In this document: positions 15,264-22,944 of the stretch, one piece after another
Numbering within the stretch: the stretch's first letter is position 1
Layout: each line of letters starts with the position of its first letter
DNA from: an uncultured Taibaiella sp.
GTDB taxonomy: Bacteria > Bacteroidota > Bacteroidia > Chitinophagales > Chitinophagaceae
DNA length: 32,634 nucleotides
Assembly (NCBI GenBank): GCA_937870855.1
Contig: CALMWT010000131.1
Span: 1 to 32,634, forward strand
Reading direction: 5' to 3'
Notes under the pieces: model-generated
The model's input: the letters and a program-made list of their open reading frames with translations, nothing else
Databases searched by the model: none
Told to the model about the DNA's origin: nothing
Translations under genes and position numbers: made by a program

Positions 15264-16454
15264 ATGCCAAAACATTTTGCTCTTATTGGATTGAGTTTGT
15301 TAACCACTATAGCCGCACAGGCGCAAAAAACTAGTATCAATGGTTCAAACAATATCAATACTATCACTACCGCTGTTCCATTTTTAAGAATTTCCCCCGA
15401 TGCACGGTCTGGTGGAATGGGCGATGTAGGTATTGCCATTTCGCCCGATGCAAATGCGCAGTATTGGAATGTGGCCAAGCTGCCTTTTTCTCAGAAGAAG
15501 TTTGGCGTATCTGCTACTTACACTCCCTGGCTTAAAGATCTTGTTCCCGATATTTGGCTAGCCTATGTTTCAGGTTATGCAAAATTTGGGCAGGAAAACA
15601 ACCAGGCAATAAGCGCATCGTTACGGTATTTTTCTTTGGGAGACATTCAATTTACAGACATTGAAGGACAAACGCTCGGAACAGGTAAACCCCGTGAATT
15701 CTCTTTCGACTTAGGATACTCCCGCAAACTCTCTGAAAACCTCTCAGTTGGTTTAAGCTTGCGCTACATACGCTCTGCCCTTGCTGTAGGATACGGTGGA
15801 GGACAAGCGAACGACATGAAACCGGGTAATGCCTTCGCCGCAGATCTTGGTGTATTTTATACCAAAACAAAAGAGATTGACGAATTCCGTGCAGACAATT
15901 TCAGCTTTGGCGCAGTACTTAGCAATGTAGGTTCTAAAATTTCCTACACATCGGTGAGAAGAGATTTCATTCCCATAAACCTGGGTCTGGGGATTGCTTA
16001 TACCAAATCACTTGACGAATACAACAAGGTGACTATTGGTCTCGACATCAATAAACTGCTCGTCCCCACTCCACGCGACTCCGGCACACAAGGCGCATCC
16101 AAATACTACATTCCTGAGAAATCGGTGGTGTCCGGTATGCTTGGTTCATTCGGCGATGCTCCCGGTGGTTTCAATGAAGAGCTTAGAGAATTTCAGATTT
16201 CTATCGGTGCGGAATATTGGTATCAAAATCAATTTGCAGTACGCGCAGGATATTTTTACGAAGACAAAACCAAAGGAAACCGTAAATACCTGACGTTAGG
16301 ACTTGGCGTAAAATTGAACGTGTTCACATTAAATGGGGCTTACCTCGTGCCTTCTGGCAGCGGCATCAATCGCAATCCTCTGTCCAATACATTCCGCTTC
16401 TCTCTCGTGTTCGATTTCGATGAGTTGAAGAAAGATGAAGCAAGTGGTGAGTAG
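15264..16454 (+). CDS. porV: T9SS outer-membrane protein PorV (LptO)
   Basis: The FadL-like beta-barrel that receives cargo from the T9SS translocon and carries it to PorU for CTD cleavage. The 396-residue protein has a signal peptide (IGLSLLTTIAAQAQ, cut near residue 20). Then comes the PorV family segment AVPFLRISPDARSGGMGDVGIA (about 37-58, given only in outline), NAQYWNVAKLPF, a long barrel of alternating strands and a C-terminal strand FRFSLVFDFD. The upstream in-frame TTG at 15234 lies within the -7 element, so the ATG at 15264 is preferred. An intrinsic terminator follows at 16480. Confidence 0.94.
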   Translation: MPKHFALIGLSLLTTIAAQAQKTSINGSNNINTITTAVPFLRISPDARSGGMGDVGIAISPDANAQYWNVAKLPFSQKKFGVSATYTPWLKDLVPDIWLAYVSGYAKFGQENNQAISASLRYFSLGDIQFTDIEGQTLGTGKPREFSFDLGYSRKLSENLSVGLSLRYIRSALAVGYGGGQANDMKPGNAFAADLGVFYTKTKEIDEFRADNFSFGAVLSNVGSKISYTSVRRDFIPINLGLGIAYTKSLDEYNKVTIGLDINKLLVPTPRDSGTQGASKYYIPEKSVVSGMLGSFGDAPGGFNEELREFQISIGAEYWYQNQFAVRAGYFYEDKTKGNRKYLTLGLGVKLNVFTLNGAYLVPSGSGINRNPLSNTFRFSLVFDFDELKKDEASGE

Positions 16455-16479
16455 AAAAAAGCTCTAAAAACATTTACAA

Positions 16480-16508
16480 GGCGCGGACATACTCCACGCC
16501 TTTTTTTT
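16480..16508 (+). terminator. Intrinsic terminator of porV
   Basis: GGCGCGG (16480-16486) pairs with CCACGCC (16494-16500) with one mismatch, and eight Ts follow at 16501-16508. It is a clear rho-independent terminator 26 bases after the porV stop. Confidence 0.85.
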
Positions 16509-16592
16509 GGCTCAACTATTTGAGATTAATGTTGGTAGCGTTAACACACGTTCATCATCATGTTGACCTGATTTTCAAAAACAACCCAAATG

Positions 16593-16620
16593 AAAAAGGT
16601 TACCTCTTTGCGAGATAACC
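16593..16620 (-). terminator. Intrinsic terminator of the TlpA-like gene
   Basis: On the minus strand GGTTATCTC (16612-16620) pairs with GAGGTAACC (16598-16606), including one G-U pair, around a 5-nt loop. A T-run follows. It lies 26 bases beyond the thioredoxin stop. Confidence 0.75.
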
Positions 16621-16645
16621 TTTCCTCTATCGAAAAAATAAACTT

Positions 16646-17137
16646 CTACTTGGCCAACTCCTTTATGCGAGCAAAAACTTCATTCTCACTTCCTTCTTCA
16701 TAACCTGTATGCATGAATACCACCTTTCCAGTCTTGTCAACAATGATGGTAAAAGGTACGGTTTGGAAATTCAGAGAACGCTTAAGATCGGAGTTCGGAT
16801 CTATATAGTAAGGAAAATCCCAGCCTTGCGATTTTGCATAGCTGCGTACTAATCCTTCTGCTCTCGACTCATCTACCGAAACGGTTTGAAAATTAAAATC
16901 TGCTTCCGCCTTCCAGCCGGCCATCTTTTCTCTGATGTTCTTAATTTCTTTTTTACAAGGCACACACCAGGTAGCCCAAAAGCTTACGAGCGTTACTTTT
17001 CCTTTTTCAAAGGTTTCGTTGAACGCTATCTTTTTACCGGTATTTACGTCTTTCACCTGCGTATTTGGTAATTCGCTCTGGGCAAATGCAATGCCAGCAA
17101 ACATTAGTCCGGCAAGGGTTGCAAAAATTCTTTTCAT
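16646..17137 (-). CDS. TlpA-like periplasmic thioredoxin
   Basis: A 163-residue exported thioredoxin-fold protein, expected to be a thiol-disulfide oxidoreductase in the periplasm. It has a signal peptide (MKRIFATLAG...IAFAQ, cut near residue 20) and the active site WATWCVPCKKE with Cys58 and Cys61. The cis-proline loop is in QTVPFTIIVDKTGKV. The WCVPC sequence and the redoxin-like insert place it with TlpA/ResA-type reductases rather than DsbA. It is divergent from the DUF6029-like outer-membrane protein gene, whose product carries only two cysteines. A functional link is my inference. Confidence 0.88.
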   Translation of the reverse strand: MKRIFATLAGLMFAGIAFAQSELPNTQVKDVNTGKKIAFNETFEKGKVTLVSFWATWCVPCKKEIKNIREKMAGWKAEADFNFQTVSVDESRAEGLVRSYAKSQGWDFPYYIDPNSDLKRSLNFQTVPFTIIVDKTGKVVFMHTGYEEGSENEVFARIKELAK

Positions 17138-17322
17138 AAAAACTGATTGTTTAAAATATTAATCCAAAACCTTGCCATTCTTTAGCAAGTGTTCTAAATT
17201 CGGAAAATTTTTGATCAAACGGATATAGTCAAACTACAAAAAATTGTAAGGGCGATGAAACATGATTGCTACTGCAATAATCGAACATCCGTGTGGCAAA
17301 TAAAAGCCAATATTTTTAGCAG

Positions 17323-18924
17323 ATGAAAAAAACAGCTCTTTTCATTTTATTGTCGGTGTTTGCATTGAAATCTTCAGGACAGGGTCATTTATCGGGAGAC
17401 TTGATGATGAACATGAATTTCTTTCAGCGCGACTCATCCATTAATGCAGCAAACAATCCACTTTACGATAACCTGAAAAGCGGTGGTGAGGCCTGGCTTT
17501 CGCTACGATATTCTTACAAAGGATTTAATGCTTTTTTGCGTGCCGATGCCTTTCACAATTCCAACCTTTACCGTCCGGAATCAAACTTTACAAGTTATGG
17601 AGTGGGCGCATGGAGTGTGAGCAAGGAAGTAAAAAATTTAACGATCACCGGAGGCTACATCTACGACCAGATAGGAAGTGGAATTATGTTTCGCGCTTAT
17701 GAAGACAGGGGATTATTGATAGACAACGCATTGGTAGGACTGCATCTGAGATACCAGCTCAGCGACCGTTTTATGATCAAGGGTTTTACTGGTCAGTTTA
17801 AAGATGTGTCTAAACTAAATCGCTACGACCCAATTGTAAAAGGAATTAATGCGGAAGGTGATTTTCAACTCGGTGAAGATGTACATATCATTCCAGGCAT
17901 TGGAGCAATAAACCGTACACTTGATGCGGAAAGAGTGAACGTGATTGCATCTGCCATCAACGGAGAGCCGGAGGTGAAAGACCGCTTTGTTCCGATGTAC
18001 AATACTTATGCGTTTACCGCTTACAATACGTTGACTGCCGGTGCCATTTCATGGTATGCAGAAGGTTCGTACAAATCACACGAAGCTATTTTTAGAGATG
18101 GCAAATATCGTGATTTACCGGGCAGTGTTTTGTACACCTCGTTTGGCTATGCAAGAAAAGGAATTGCGGTAAACCTGAATGGTAAACGAACAGAAAACTA
18201 CATGTTGCGTTCCAACCTACAAGGAGAAGATGTATTGGCACAACGAGGCTCTATAAGCTGGCAACCTGTAATAGCACGCATCCGTCCGCAACGGTTAATG
18301 GCTCGCTACACTCCGGCATCACAAGACCTGTCGGAATTGGCTATGGGCGGTGATGTACTTATTGCACCCAATGACGATCTTGATTTGAATTTTAACTACA
18401 CCCACATCAATACTTTGAGCGACACTGCACTTTATCGGGAAGCCTACGCCGAAATGAATTATCGCGGTATAAAAAACTGGCAGTTTCAGGTAGGCGTTCA
18501 ATACATAAAATACAATCAGGCGCTTTATCAGGTGAAGAATGTTCCGATGCTGGAAGCTATTACGCCGTTCATAGAAATTGTACATAAAATAGACGAGAAG
18601 AAATCTATAAGAACCGAATGGCAATACATGCACACAGAGCAGGATTATGGTAGCTGGCTGTATGGATTGGTTGAATTTAATATCGCACCCAAATGGTCGT
18701 TTGCATTGTCGGACATGTACACCATAGCATTGAATCCTAAAAATCCCAGCGGACTGCAAGATCCGCAGCACTACTACAATATTTTCATGGCGCACACCAA
18801 AGGTCCGCACAGATTTACTTTACAGTACGTGCGTCAGGTGGATGGTATAAATTGTACCGGTGGTGTTTGCCGTTACGAACCTGCATTCAGCGGAGTAAAA
18901 TTTGCCGTTACCTCAAGCTTTTAA
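17323..18924 (+). CDS. DUF6029-like outer-membrane beta-barrel protein
   Basis: A 533-residue exported protein with a signal peptide (FILLSVFALKSSGQ, cut near residue 20). Alternating amphipathic strands rich in Tyr, Phe and Trp end in a terminal strand GVKFAVTSSF, as in outer-membrane barrels. It resembles the Bacteroidota DUF6029 family, whose function is unknown to me. The mature protein has exactly two cysteines, Cys511 and Cys516, in INCTGGVCRYEPAF close to the C-terminus, which suggests one structural disulfide. The neighbouring divergent gene encodes a secreted thioredoxin. A good intrinsic terminator follows at 18955-18983. Confidence 0.75.
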   Translation: MKKTALFILLSVFALKSSGQGHLSGDLMMNMNFFQRDSSINAANNPLYDNLKSGGEAWLSLRYSYKGFNAFLRADAFHNSNLYRPESNFTSYGVGAWSVSKEVKNLTITGGYIYDQIGSGIMFRAYEDRGLLIDNALVGLHLRYQLSDRFMIKGFTGQFKDVSKLNRYDPIVKGINAEGDFQLGEDVHIIPGIGAINRTLDAERVNVIASAINGEPEVKDRFVPMYNTYAFTAYNTLTAGAISWYAEGSYKSHEAIFRDGKYRDLPGSVLYTSFGYARKGIAVNLNGKRTENYMLRSNLQGEDVLAQRGSISWQPVIARIRPQRLMARYTPASQDLSELAMGGDVLIAPNDDLDLNFNYTHINTLSDTALYREAYAEMNYRGIKNWQFQVGVQYIKYNQALYQVKNVPMLEAITPFIEIVHKIDEKKSIRTEWQYMHTEQDYGSWLYGLVEFNIAPKWSFALSDMYTIALNPKNPSGLQDPQHYYNIFMAHTKGPHRFTLQYVRQVDGINCTGGVCRYEPAFSGVKFAVTSSF

Positions 18925-18941
18925 AAGGAAAACTCAAACAG

Positions 18942-18955
18942 GTTACATTTGTAAC
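18942..18955. promoter_or_regulatory. 14-bp palindrome containing a -7 element upstream of nadB
   Basis: GTTACATTTGTAAC is symmetric (6-bp arms, 2-bp centre) and contains TACATTTG (18944-18951), a match to TAnnTTTG. It is therefore a candidate operator overlapping a nadB promoter. No -33 TTG is evident at normal spacing. Confidence 0.4.
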
Positions 18956-18983
18956 GGTTCCCTTAGTTGGAACCGCTTTTTTT
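18955..18983 (+). terminator. Intrinsic terminator between DUF6029-like gene and nadB
   Basis: CGGTTCC (18955-18961) pairs with GGAACCG (18969-18975), with seven Ts at 18977-18983. It ends 11 bases before the nadB ATG. It can end the upstream transcript, and for any nadB transcript starting at the element at 18944 it would lie in the leader. Confidence 0.8.
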
Positions 18984-18994
18984 ATCCTTACATA

Positions 18995-20593
18995 ATGTTG
19001 CAAACAGATTTTCTCATCATTGGTTCCGGCATTGCAGGCCTCACATTCGCAGTAAAAACAGCAAAGCTTTTTCCTGATAAAAAAATAACCATTCTTACCA
19101 AAGCAAACACCGATGAAACGAATACAAAATATGCACAGGGCGGTATTGCCGTAGTGAATGATTTGGAGAAAGACAGTTTTCAAAAACACATTGATGATAC
19201 GCTGATAGCGGGAGACGGATTGTGCAACAGAGAGATTGTAGAAATAGTGGTAAAAGAAGGCCCCGACAGAGTGAACGAGATCATTGAATGGGGAACACAA
19301 TTTGATAAAAACCCGGAAGGCGACTATCTGCGCGGAAAAGAAGGTGGACACTCAGAATTTCGTATCCTTCATCACAAAGACATCACCGGATTTGAGATAG
19401 AGCGTGCGCTGGTTGAAGAAGCAAAGCGATATGCAAATATTGAGATACACAATCACTGGTTTGTGGTAGACCTTATCACGCAACACCATCTTGGTTTTCT
19501 GATCACAAAAGCTACTCCTGATATTGAATGCTTTGGTGTTTATGCGCTGAATTTAAATACCGGTGAAATAGAAACAATCCTTTCAAAAATAACACTGATG
19601 GCTGCGGGCGGCACGGGACAAGCCTATCGCACTACTACAAATCCTAAAATTGCAACCGGCGATGGAATAGCCATGACTTACCGCGCAAAGGCTCGTATTG
19701 AGAATATGGAGTTCATTCAATTTCATCCTACAGCTTTGTATGAAGTTGGAATTAGTCCTTCTTTTCTTATTACAGAGGCGGTGCGTGGCGATGGCGGTAT
19801 TCTTCGCAATAAGGATGAGGAAGCATTTATGGAACGTTATGATATGCGCGGTGATCTTGCTCCCCGCGATATTGTGGCACGGGCTATTGACAGTGAAATG
19901 AAACGAACCGGCACAGAGCATGTTTACCTCGATTGCCGTCATTTAAATATCGAAAAGTTTGTCGCTCATTTCCCCAATATCTATCAAAAATGTTTGAGCA
20001 TTGGTATAGATATAGCAAAGCAAATGATACCTGTTGCACCCGCAGCGCATTATTGTTGCGGTGGAATAAAAGTGGATGAAAATGGATGCTCTTCAATAAA
20101 AAATCTTTACGCATGCGGAGAATGCAGCAGCACAGGTTTGCACGGCGCAAATCGTCTTGCTTCCAACTCACTGCTTGAGGCGCTTGTGTTTGCACATCGG
20201 TGTGCAATTCATTCTGCGGAAAAAATAGATTCAATTTCATTTCGGACAGACATACCCGATTGGAATGCATCTGGTACAAACGACCCGAAGGAAATGATTC
20301 TTATTACCCAAAGTTTAAAAGAAATACAACTTGTGATGACGGACTATGTGGGCATTGTGCGCAACGATGTACGCCTTGAACGTGCTATGCGCAGACTCGA
20401 TTTGCTGCATGAAGAAACAGAAGAACTTTATAAAACAACTTCTGTATCGCCGCAACTATTGGAGCTTCGCAATTTGATAACGATTGGATTCTTGATAGTG
20501 AAAGGAGCACAGTTTAGAAAGGAAAGCCGTGGTTTGCATTACAATACAGATTACCCAATGAAAAGTGCCTTGTTGCAGGATATTGTGTTGTAA
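18995..20593 (+). CDS. nadB: L-aspartate oxidase
   Basis: This FAD enzyme oxidises L-aspartate to iminoaspartate, the first step of de novo NAD synthesis, for NadA to convert to quinolinate. It has 532 residues. The dinucleotide-binding motif GSGIAGL is at 10-16; further family segments are KYAQGGIAVV, HPTALYEVG, LITEAVRGDGG and ECSSTGLHGANRLASNSLLE. The frame is open 31 codons upstream, but that extension runs through the preceding terminator and ends in no conserved sequence, whereas MLQTDFLIIGSG is a standard N-terminus. I see no nadA or nadC nearby. panD, another aspartate-consuming enzyme, lies 443 bases downstream. Confidence 0.95.
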   Translation: MLQTDFLIIGSGIAGLTFAVKTAKLFPDKKITILTKANTDETNTKYAQGGIAVVNDLEKDSFQKHIDDTLIAGDGLCNREIVEIVVKEGPDRVNEIIEWGTQFDKNPEGDYLRGKEGGHSEFRILHHKDITGFEIERALVEEAKRYANIEIHNHWFVVDLITQHHLGFLITKATPDIECFGVYALNLNTGEIETILSKITLMAAGGTGQAYRTTTNPKIATGDGIAMTYRAKARIENMEFIQFHPTALYEVGISPSFLITEAVRGDGGILRNKDEEAFMERYDMRGDLAPRDIVARAIDSEMKRTGTEHVYLDCRHLNIEKFVAHFPNIYQKCLSIGIDIAKQMIPVAPAAHYCCGGIKVDENGCSSIKNLYACGECSSTGLHGANRLASNSLLEALVFAHRCAIHSAEKIDSISFRTDIPDWNASGTNDPKEMILITQSLKEIQLVMTDYVGIVRNDVRLERAMRRLDLLHEETEELYKTTSVSPQLLELRNLITIGFLIVKGAQFRKESRGLHYNTDYPMKSALLQDIVL

Positions 20594-20616
20594 GATTTCC
20601 CTTTATCAAACAAAAA

Positions 20617-20919
20617 TTATTTCTTAAGCCTGTGCAATTTTTTTCCTTTTTCTATAAACCTTTCAAGAACGCCGGTTGCTTCAAGGTGCATTTTTACACT
20701 TACTGCAAACCAACCCGGTGATCCTCCAAATTCAATATCATTCTCCGCAAGATATTCTTTCACTCCTTTTTCCAACTGTGTCCAGGTAATTGGAGAAGCG
20801 CTGTGTTTCATAACATGCAGAATTGCTTTTTCAAAAAGGTTGAAATTGTCTGCACTAATCGCTGGCGCATGTTTTCCCTGAGGGTGAATGAGTTGAACTT
20901 TTTCTGATTTTTTTGTCAT
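20617..20919 (-). CDS. Small DUF6958-like protein
   Basis: A 100-residue soluble protein, convergent with nadB. It opens with KVQLIHPQGKHAPAISADNF and contains a helix-rich region. ITWTQLEKGVKEYL and WFAVSVKMHLEATGVLERF read like the helices of a winged-helix-type fold, and it ends in a basic KKLHRLKK. I associate this layout with the DUF6958 family from memory. No function is established and DNA binding would be a guess. Its upstream region is shared with the divergent panD and holds no exact TAnnTTTG on this strand. Confidence 0.65.
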   Translation of the reverse strand: MTKKSEKVQLIHPQGKHAPAISADNFNLFEKAILHVMKHSASPITWTQLEKGVKEYLAENDIEFGGSPGWFAVSVKMHLEATGVLERFIEKGKKLHRLKK

Positions 20920-21005
20920 AGCTCTTGTTTTAGCGCCTACGATATTATCATTTTTCGATGGAAGGTTTCCCTCTGTTGAACAATCAATTCCACAACCAAT
21001 AACGT

Positions 21006-21020
21006 ATCAACTAATCAACT
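21006..21020 (+). repeat. 8-bp tandem repeat upstream of panD
   Basis: ATCAACTAATCAACT is two copies of an ATCAACTA-like unit directly before the -7 element of panD. A similar unit, ATCAATTC, is 24 bases upstream. See the related 8-bp-period repeat between groES and groEL. Confidence 0.4.
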
Positions 21021-21028
21021 TACCTTTG
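21021..21028 (+). promoter_or_regulatory. -7 promoter element of panD
   Basis: TACCTTTG matches TAnnTTTG and ends 8 bases before the panD ATG, so the transcript would have almost no leader. No TTG is seen at -33. Confidence 0.45.
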
Positions 21029-21035
21029 CGCCGCT

Positions 21036-21380
21036 ATGCAGATCGAAGTATTAAAATCGAAGATCCATCGTGTAAAAGTGACCGAGGCAAACCTGCACTA
21101 CATTGGCAGTATAACTATTGATGAGAACCTGATGGATGCCGCAAACCTGATAGAAAATGAAAAGGTACAGGTACTAAATATTGACAATGGAGAACGGCTG
21201 GAAACTTATGTAATCAAGGGCACTCGCGGCTCCAAAATGATCTGTATGAATGGCCCTGCTGCACGACGAGTTTCTGTTGGTGATACAGTGATCGTGATCT
21301 CTTACGCGCGTATGGATTTTGAAGAAGCAAAGACTTTTAGTCCCGCGATTATATTTCCTAAAGAGGACAATAGTCTGTAA
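21036..21380 (+). CDS. panD: Aspartate 1-decarboxylase
   Basis: This pyruvoyl enzyme decarboxylates L-aspartate to beta-alanine for pantothenate and coenzyme A. The 114-residue proenzyme has the self-cleavage site HYIGSITID with Gly24-Ser25 at the canonical positions; Ser25 becomes the pyruvoyl group. Other family segments are [21 protein letters not shown] and [10 protein letters not shown]. Length is normal. It starts a co-directional run with the UPF0104 gene 18 bases downstream. The nearby -7 element suggests a very short leader. Confidence 0.97.
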   Translation: MQIEVLKSKIHRVKVTEANLHYIGSITIDENLMDAANLIENEKVQVLNIDNGERLETYVIKGTRGSKMICMNGPAARRVSVGDTVIVISYARMDFEEAKTFSPAIIFPKEDNSL

Positions 21381-21398
21381 TTTTTATCTTTAAACCCT

Positions 21399-22415
21399 AT
21401 GAAGAAAATTGTCCTCACTACTTTACAATACGTCATTTTCTTCGGACTGGGTGGTCTTCTTATCTGGTGGCAATACGGAAAACTTTCTCCAAGTGATAAA
21501 ACAGAAATCTTTGCATCGTTTGCAGAGATAGAAGATAAACTGTGGTTGCTGATACCGGTTTTACTGGTCGGCTTCCTGTCTCATCTTTTTCGTGCGCTGC
21601 GCTGGAAACTTTTACTTCAGCCCTTAAAACTAAATCCTACAACCACCAATATTACGTTTGCCGTTTTGATTGGCTATCTCGTAAATCTACTTGTGCCGCG
21701 AATGGGAGAAGTGGCGCGCTGCTCTGTACTTGCCAAATATGAAAATGAACCGGTAGATAAAATTGTAGGAACTATTGTAGCCGAAAGATCGTTCGACATG
21801 GTTTGCCTAATACTTGTTACAGTGCTTGCCTTTGTTTTGCAAATGGACATAGCCAGTGAGTACGTCAACGAGCAAATGGCGAAATTTTCCATCACCGGAA
21901 CCACATTGGCTATTGTTTTTGGAGGAATTGCACTCTTCATAGCATTGCTCATTTTCATTTTTCGAAAAAACAGAAAATCTAAGATCGGGCAGTTTATCAC
22001 CAACATTGGTTACGGCATTCTCTCCATAAAATTTATGCAGAAGAAAGGGCAGTTTTTACTTTACACTGCGCTTATTTGGTTTTGCTATCTGGCATTAGTA
22101 TTCATCGGTTTCAAAGCAATAGATGCTACCGAACATCTTGGCTGGATGCCCGCATTATCAGTATTGGTTTTTGGCAGTTTGGGAATGATTGTAACGCCCG
22201 GTGGCATTGGCGCTTATCCACCCGCTGTGCAGTTGGTACTTGTAAAACTTTATGCAGTGAAAAGCTCCTATGCACTTGCATTTGGTTGGGTTAGCTGGAT
22301 GGCTCAGACTTCTATTGTGTTGGTGCTTGGTTTGTTGTCAGTTTTGTTACTACCTATTTATAACGTAAAACGTCATGGACAAAATAAATTGGATCACCAA
22401 CAAGATAACGAGTAG
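21399..22415 (+). CDS. UPF0104 / lysylphosphatidylglycerol synthase TM-domain-like membrane protein
   Basis: A 338-residue integral membrane protein with about eight hydrophobic segments (near 5-23, 45-63, 80-100, 125-145, 165-185, 215-235, 245-270 and 300-325). [17 protein letters not shown] and [24 protein letters not shown] are typical of the flippase-like domain of MprF and of UPF0104 proteins. There is no synthase domain, so aminoacyl transfer is not expected and a lipid-translocation role is only inferred from the family. It overlaps rfaE2 by 41 bases, implying tight coupling. Confidence 0.85.
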   Translation: MKKIVLTTLQYVIFFGLGGLLIWWQYGKLSPSDKTEIFASFAEIEDKLWLLIPVLLVGFLSHLFRALRWKLLLQPLKLNPTTTNITFAVLIGYLVNLLVPRMGEVARCSVLAKYENEPVDKIVGTIVAERSFDMVCLILVTVLAFVLQMDIASEYVNEQMAKFSITGTTLAIVFGGIALFIALLIFIFRKNRKSKIGQFITNIGYGILSIKFMQKKGQFLLYTALIWFCYLALVFIGFKAIDATEHLGWMPALSVLVFGSLGMIVTPGGIGAYPPAVQLVLVKLYAVKSSYALAFGWVSWMAQTSIVLVLGLLSVLLLPIYNVKRHGQNKLDHQQDNE

Positions 22416-22866
22416 CGATGTTTTAGCCTACCGTGTGAATGGCTTTAAATCGCTGGGACGAAAAATCGTTTTCACCAATGGCGTGTTCGATATTTTGCAC
22501 CATGGTCATTTAGATTATCTGGCAAAAGCAGCGAGTCTGGGAAATTATCTGGTAGTGGGTTTAAACAGCGATGCTTCGGTGAAAAGATTGAAGGGAGACG
22601 AACGTCCTTTAAATCATGAACAGGATCGTGCTTTCCAATTGGCTTCACTAATGTTTGTTGATGCAGTTTGCATTTTTGAAGAAGACACGCCTAAAAATCT
22701 CATAGAATTAGTGAAGCCGGATGTACTGGCAAAAGGCGGTGACTATACCATAGAAACAATTGTGGGCGCAGACTTTGTGCAGGCCCTCGGCGGACAAGTA
22801 GAAGTGATTCCTTTCGTAAATGGCTACTCCACAACCTCCCTCATAGAGCGTATTAAGAAATTGTAA
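22375..22866 (+). CDS. rfaE2: D-glycero-beta-D-manno-heptose 1-phosphate adenylyltransferase
   Basis: A nucleotidyltransferase that makes ADP-heptose from heptose 1-phosphate and ATP for LPS inner core. The 163-residue protein equals the C-terminal domain of HldE. The cytidylyltransferase motif is at [17 protein letters not shown] (about 33-49, HHGH at 42-45). Later motifs are [32 protein letters not shown] and a C-terminal [12 protein letters not shown]. The ATG at 22375 lies 41 bases inside the preceding gene. I keep it because the roughly 30 residues before the catalytic strand resemble standalone RfaE2 proteins. The kinase part (rfaE1) is not in this window. Confidence 0.92.
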   Translation: MDKINWITNKITSSDVLAYRVNGFKSLGRKIVFTNGVFDILHHGHLDYLAKAASLGNYLVVGLNSDASVKRLKGDERPLNHEQDRAFQLASLMFVDAVCIFEEDTPKNLIELVKPDVLAKGGDYTIETIVGADFVQALGGQVEVIPFVNGYSTTSLIERIKKL

Positions 22867-22915
22867 ACAATCGTTACAAAAGTTAGGTGATGCCCACTTA
22901 CAGCAGGTGTGCGGT

Positions 22916-22923
22916 TACCTTTG
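22916..22923 (+). promoter_or_regulatory. -7 promoter element of ppk1
   Basis: TACCTTTG matches TAnnTTTG, 21 bases before the GTG chosen as ppk1 start. The further upstream in-frame GTG at 22909 precedes this element and so could not be used by a transcript from here. Confidence 0.4.
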
Positions 22924-22944
22924 CATAGGTCTAAACAAAAAATA

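Noticed and set aside
18902..18994. Extended N-terminus of nadB overlapping the preceding gene
   Set aside because: The extra 31 codons translate the tail of the preceding gene and its terminator; the FAD-binding N-terminus begins correctly at the ATG at 18995.
22206..22214. DnaA-box-like TTATCCAC
   Set aside because: A single near-match inside the UPF0104 coding sequence with no cluster, AT-rich unwinding region or dnaA/dnaN nearby; not an origin.
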